From assembly GCF_002723455.1 (NCBI RefSeq), contig NZ_PDUS01000001.1:378038-442037 (forward strand): a stretch of DNA of 64,000 bases, given 5' to 3'. The notes beneath the pieces are model-generated. The model had not been told where the DNA came from. It saw nothing but the letters and a program-made list of their open reading frames with translations, and did no database searches. Every line of letters begins with the position of its first letter. Positions within the stretch are counted from its first letter, which is position 1. Source of the DNA: Pseudoalteromonas sp. 3D05 (GTDB lineage Bacteria; Pseudomonadota; Gammaproteobacteria; Enterobacterales; Alteromonadaceae). This document shows positions 62,014-64,000 of the stretch, piece after piece. Made by a program: the position numbers and the translations under genes.

Positions 62014-62982
62014 TTAGACTACATTACGTTTTGCCATTTTACACACGTACATTTTGCTGTCCGCAGTCTCTAATAATTTCTCAAGCTCAACAGGAGCAGC
62101 AGGATCAAACTCTGCTATACCGTATGAAAATCCGAGTGTTTCGGTGTACGATTGCAATGTTGGTTCAGTAGCAAACGCTTCTTCGATTCGAGAGATAAGT
62201 AATTGACATTGTTTATGCGTCACTTGTGTCAACATTATCACAAATTCATCCCCACCAAAGCGCCCATATAGATCCGATTTACGACACGATCGGGCAATAA
62301 TCGATGCAAAGGTACGAAGTACTTTATCGCCGCAAGGGTGTCCAAAATGGTCATTGATTGATTTTAAAGAGTCTAGATCGATGAATATTGTGATTGCATT
62401 GCTTTGTTGGCGAACACATAAATCGAGGTAACGTTCAGCGAGTAGTTTAAACCCTCTTCGATTTGGAATGTCTGTTAGCTCATCACGCGTTGCTAAGCGC
62501 ATTATTGATAATTCGCGTTGTGTGATAAGCGCTAAATCTTTTAATGCTTGTATATCATTAGCGGAGAAATTACGTGGCTTAGTATCTATTATACATACTG
62601 TGCCTATATGAACACCACCCGAAAGAATGATTGGATGGCCTGCATAGAATCGTATTTTAGGATCTCCCACCACCAATGGGTTATCTGCAAAACGAGGATC
62701 TTGGTGCGTGTCATTTACAATAAGTGGCGTGCTAGCTAAAATTGCATGGCCACAAAATGATATATCTCGTGATGTTTCATTTACGTTAAGCCCAATGCAC
62801 GACTTGAACCACTGTCGATGCTCATCAACTAAGCTAACAAGGGCAATAGGTACTTTGAAGATATACTGTGCAAGCCGCGTTACGCGGTCAAAACTATCCT
62901 CTGGTTGCGTATCTAAAAGGTTAAGTGACCTTAGCATTGTTAATCTAGCTGTTTCATTTTCTGGGAGCTTGGGCTTTTCCAT
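62014..62982 (-). CDS. GAF-GGDEF diguanylate cyclase
   Basis: The protein starts at ATG 62982 (MEKPKLPENETARL), with TAAGG six bases before it; a GTG 18 bases upstream is less likely. A GAF domain (about 20-155) has RVTRLAQYIFKVPIALVSLV and CGHAILASTPLIVNDTHQD. The GGDEF domain (about 160-320) has the active GGDEF motif in LYGRFGGDEFVIM. An inhibitory RKSD lies five residues before it. It is soluble, so it would make cyclic di-GMP in response to a cytoplasmic signal bound by GAF. Confidence 0.92.
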   Translation of the reverse strand: MEKPKLPENETARLTMLRSLNLLDTQPEDSFDRVTRLAQYIFKVPIALVSLVDEHRQWFKSCIGLNVNETSRDISFCGHAILASTPLIVNDTHQDPRFADNPLVVGDPKIRFYAGHPIILSGGVHIGTVCIIDTKPRNFSANDIQALKDLALITQRELSIMRLATRDELTDIPNRRGFKLLAERYLDLCVRQQSNAITIFIDLDSLKSINDHFGHPCGDKVLRTFASIIARSCRKSDLYGRFGGDEFVIMLTQVTHKQCQLLISRIEEAFATEPTLQSYTETLGFSYGIAEFDPAAPVELEKLLETADSKMYVCKMAKRNVV

Positions 62983-63066
62983 ATAAAACCTTACTATCAC
63001 ATTATTTTTAACTTACTTTATAAACATAGCAGAGTCATTCTGTGAGCTACCTACTATTTTAAAAGT

Positions 63067-63300
63067 TTAAGCCCATGTATCGAGGTGCTTTTGACCATCC
63101 TCATCCGTTGTCACAGCATCTCCCTGCTCTTTAGGCTGGTTTTTTTCTAACATTTTTTTTCGCTCGTAAGCAGCTTTTTTTCGCTTTTCGAGTTCTATTT
63201 GCGATATTTTAGAGTCCTTTAAACCAGCAATGTAGAATGCACCTTTGTGCTCGACATCTAACCGAGATATCTTCCCAAGAAAAGGGATCATCATGTCCAT
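63067..63300 (-). CDS. Small charged protein, unknown function
   Basis: I do not recognise this 77-residue protein. After MDMMIPFLGKISRLDVEHKG it has a Lys/Arg/Glu-rich helix (ELEKRKKAAYERKKMLEKN) and an acidic tail ending QKHLDTWA. AGGAGGTACGT lies before its ATG on the minus strand, a strong ribosome-binding site that supports it as a real gene. It is codirectional with, and upstream of, the GAF-GGDEF gene. A role in DNA or membrane binding is not claimed. Confidence 0.65.
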   Translation of the reverse strand: MDMMIPFLGKISRLDVEHKGAFYIAGLKDSKISQIELEKRKKAAYERKKMLEKNQPKEQGDAVTTDEDGQKHLDTWA

Positions 63301-63491
63301 ACGTACCTCCTATCAATACAGTTAGTATCGGCTGTTATACCTTATTCTTTAATTAATTCAAAAAAGACTTGCCAGTGTTTATAAAAATATGTTTTTCTAT
63401 ATATGAAATTTACTTAAACAGATTAACAACTTTTGTTTCTTATTTGTAAAATTTAGACTTACAAAAAACGAAAGTTTATAGGATTTATAAA

Positions 63492-63542
63492 ATGCGCTTA
63501 AACCTGACAACAGTACATCATCACCACCATTCATCGGAATAA
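63492..63542 (+). CDS. hisL: his operon leader peptide
   Basis: A 16-codon reading frame starting ATG CGC encodes MRLNLTTVHHHHHSSE and stops at TAA (63540-63542). Five consecutive histidine codons make it the histidine-sensing leader: ribosome stalling there under histidine shortage would favour the antiterminator. It lies 126 bases before hisG. AT-rich DNA upstream should hold the promoter. Confidence 0.95.
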   Translation: MRLNLTTVHHHHHSSE

Positions 63543-63640
63543 CCTGTCAGGTCTTTCGCTGAGAGGTTATTCCTAAAAGGAACCTCTGGCGAATCAACAT
63601 ATTAGATTCATTTTCGCCCTGAGGTTCCCTCGGGGTTTTT
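63543..63640 (+). promoter_or_regulatory. his attenuator: competing hairpins and terminator
   Basis: The terminator stem is CCCTGAGG (63617-63624) with CCTCGGGG (63628-63635), loop TTC, followed by T residues 63636-63640. Upstream, GGAACCTC (about 63579-63588) can pair with GAGGTTCC (63621-63628) or with GAGGTTATTCC (about 63561-63571). These give the alternative pairings expected for attenuation. Confidence 0.88.
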
Positions 63641-63667
63641 AGTTTTTAAATTAAAGGAAAATGAATA

Positions 63668-64000
63668 ATGAGTAACAGCAACCGTCTACGTATCGCCATT
63701 CAAAAAGGTGGCCGCCTTTCTAAAGATTGCCAAGACTTACTTAAACAATTAGGTGTTAAACTTAATTTACGTGAGCAGCGCTTAATTGCACACTCTACAA
63801 ACATGCCAATAGACGTGCTACGTGTGCGCGATGACGATATCCCAGGTCTTGTTATGGACGGCGTGTGTGACTTAGGTATCGTGGGCGAAAACGTTTTAGT
63901 AGAAGTACAAGCAGAACGCGAGCGCCAAGGCGTACCAAGTGACGTTAATAAACTTGCCAAGCTTGATTTTGGTTTTTGTCGTTTAGCCCTAGCATGGCCG
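63668..64000 (+). CDS. hisG: ATP phosphoribosyltransferase (partial, runs off window)
   Basis: It catalyses the first step of histidine synthesis. The 111 visible residues start [20 protein letters not shown] and include [15 protein letters not shown], the conserved HisG nucleotide/PRPP-binding region. The form is the long, feedback-inhibited type usual in gammaproteobacteria, judged from the N-terminus alone. AAAGGA lies about nine bases before the ATG. The gene follows hisL and its attenuator. Confidence 0.95.
   Translation, partial: MSNSNRLRIAIQKGGRLSKDCQDLLKQLGVKLNLREQRLIAHSTNMPIDVLRVRDDDIPGLVMDGVCDLGIVGENVLVEVQAERERQGVPSDVNKLAKLDFGFCRLALAWP

Noticed and set aside
63700..63960. 86-codon minus-strand frame at the right edge
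   Set aside because: It is antisense to hisG, whose protein sequence is clearly conserved.
1..64000. tRNA and rRNA genes
   Set aside because: I saw no cloverleaf with a GTTCRANYC T-arm and no rRNA-like sequence in the gaps.

Overview
The window looks like a chromosomal segment of a marine gammaproteobacterium of the Alteromonadales, most like Pseudoalteromonas. I infer this from the AT-rich coding style, the many TonB-dependent receptors (TBDRs), a TonB2/TtpC/DUF3450 energy module, a gammaproteobacterial his leader, and recognisable minCDE, fadD-rnd and tsaB-yoaA neighbourhoods. The genus is an inference, since no rRNA or tRNA gene is visible here.

Layout. 0-10 kb: a minus-strand surface-uptake locus made of DUF3450, TtpC, ExbB2, ExbD2, TonB2, a TPR protein, a beta-helix lipoprotein and a 900-aa TBDR. 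10-16 kb: a DsbA-like protein, a diguanylate cyclase and a chemoreceptor on one strand, then a sugar MFS carrier. 16-28 kb: an outer-membrane-like orphan, an RNA methyltransferase, YcgN, a DUF885 lipoprotein, an exported amidohydrolase, a siderophore-type TBDR, AdhP with a divergent GbsR/MarR regulator, and an AT-rich orphan with PIN-nuclease-like motifs. 27-30.5 kb: MltB, YcgL and MinCDE. 30.5-32.5 kb: DUF1826 and a COG0523 zinc GTPase behind a Zur-like box. 33.4-50.9 kb: a carbohydrate/glycoconjugate island. 51-61.5 kb: rnd, fadD, an alpha/beta hydrolase, alkaline phosphatase, an EIIC-EAL fusion, tsaB and yoaA. 61.6-64 kb: a MITE-like element, a GAF-GGDEF protein, a small protein, and the his attenuator with the start of hisG.

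The most interesting system is the 33.4-50.9 kb island. A TBDR, a lipoprotein with four discoidin-like domains and a Tat-like exported glycosylasparaginase lie on the minus strand. On the plus strand lie a divergent CutC-family protein and a BadF-type sugar kinase, then an operon of Gfo/Idh/MocA oxidoreductase, sugar isomerase/epimerase, MFS carrier, periplasmic DUF1080 protein, GMC dehydrogenase, Tat-exported lipoprotein subunit and an exported TIM-barrel epimerase. GMC plus subunit 3 plus DUF1080 plus Gfo/Idh plus AP-endonuclease-2 fold proteins is the expected parts list of an oxidative 3-keto-glycoside cleavage pathway. A 39-bp element, 35/39 identical, occurs once in each of the island's two divergent intergenic regions. 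It contains two CGG half-sites exactly 21 bp apart, the geometry of AraC-family tandem sites, and an AraC-type gene lies beside one copy. This links the TBDR and the oxidative operon as one probable regulon.

Other points to check: yoaA appears to start at a rare ATT codon; rnd has a terminator-like hairpin plus poly-T immediately before its ribosome-binding site, as in E. coli; a 313-bp MITE-like element has degraded relatives elsewhere in the window; and the usual fadD-rnd/min neighbourhood appears split by the island.
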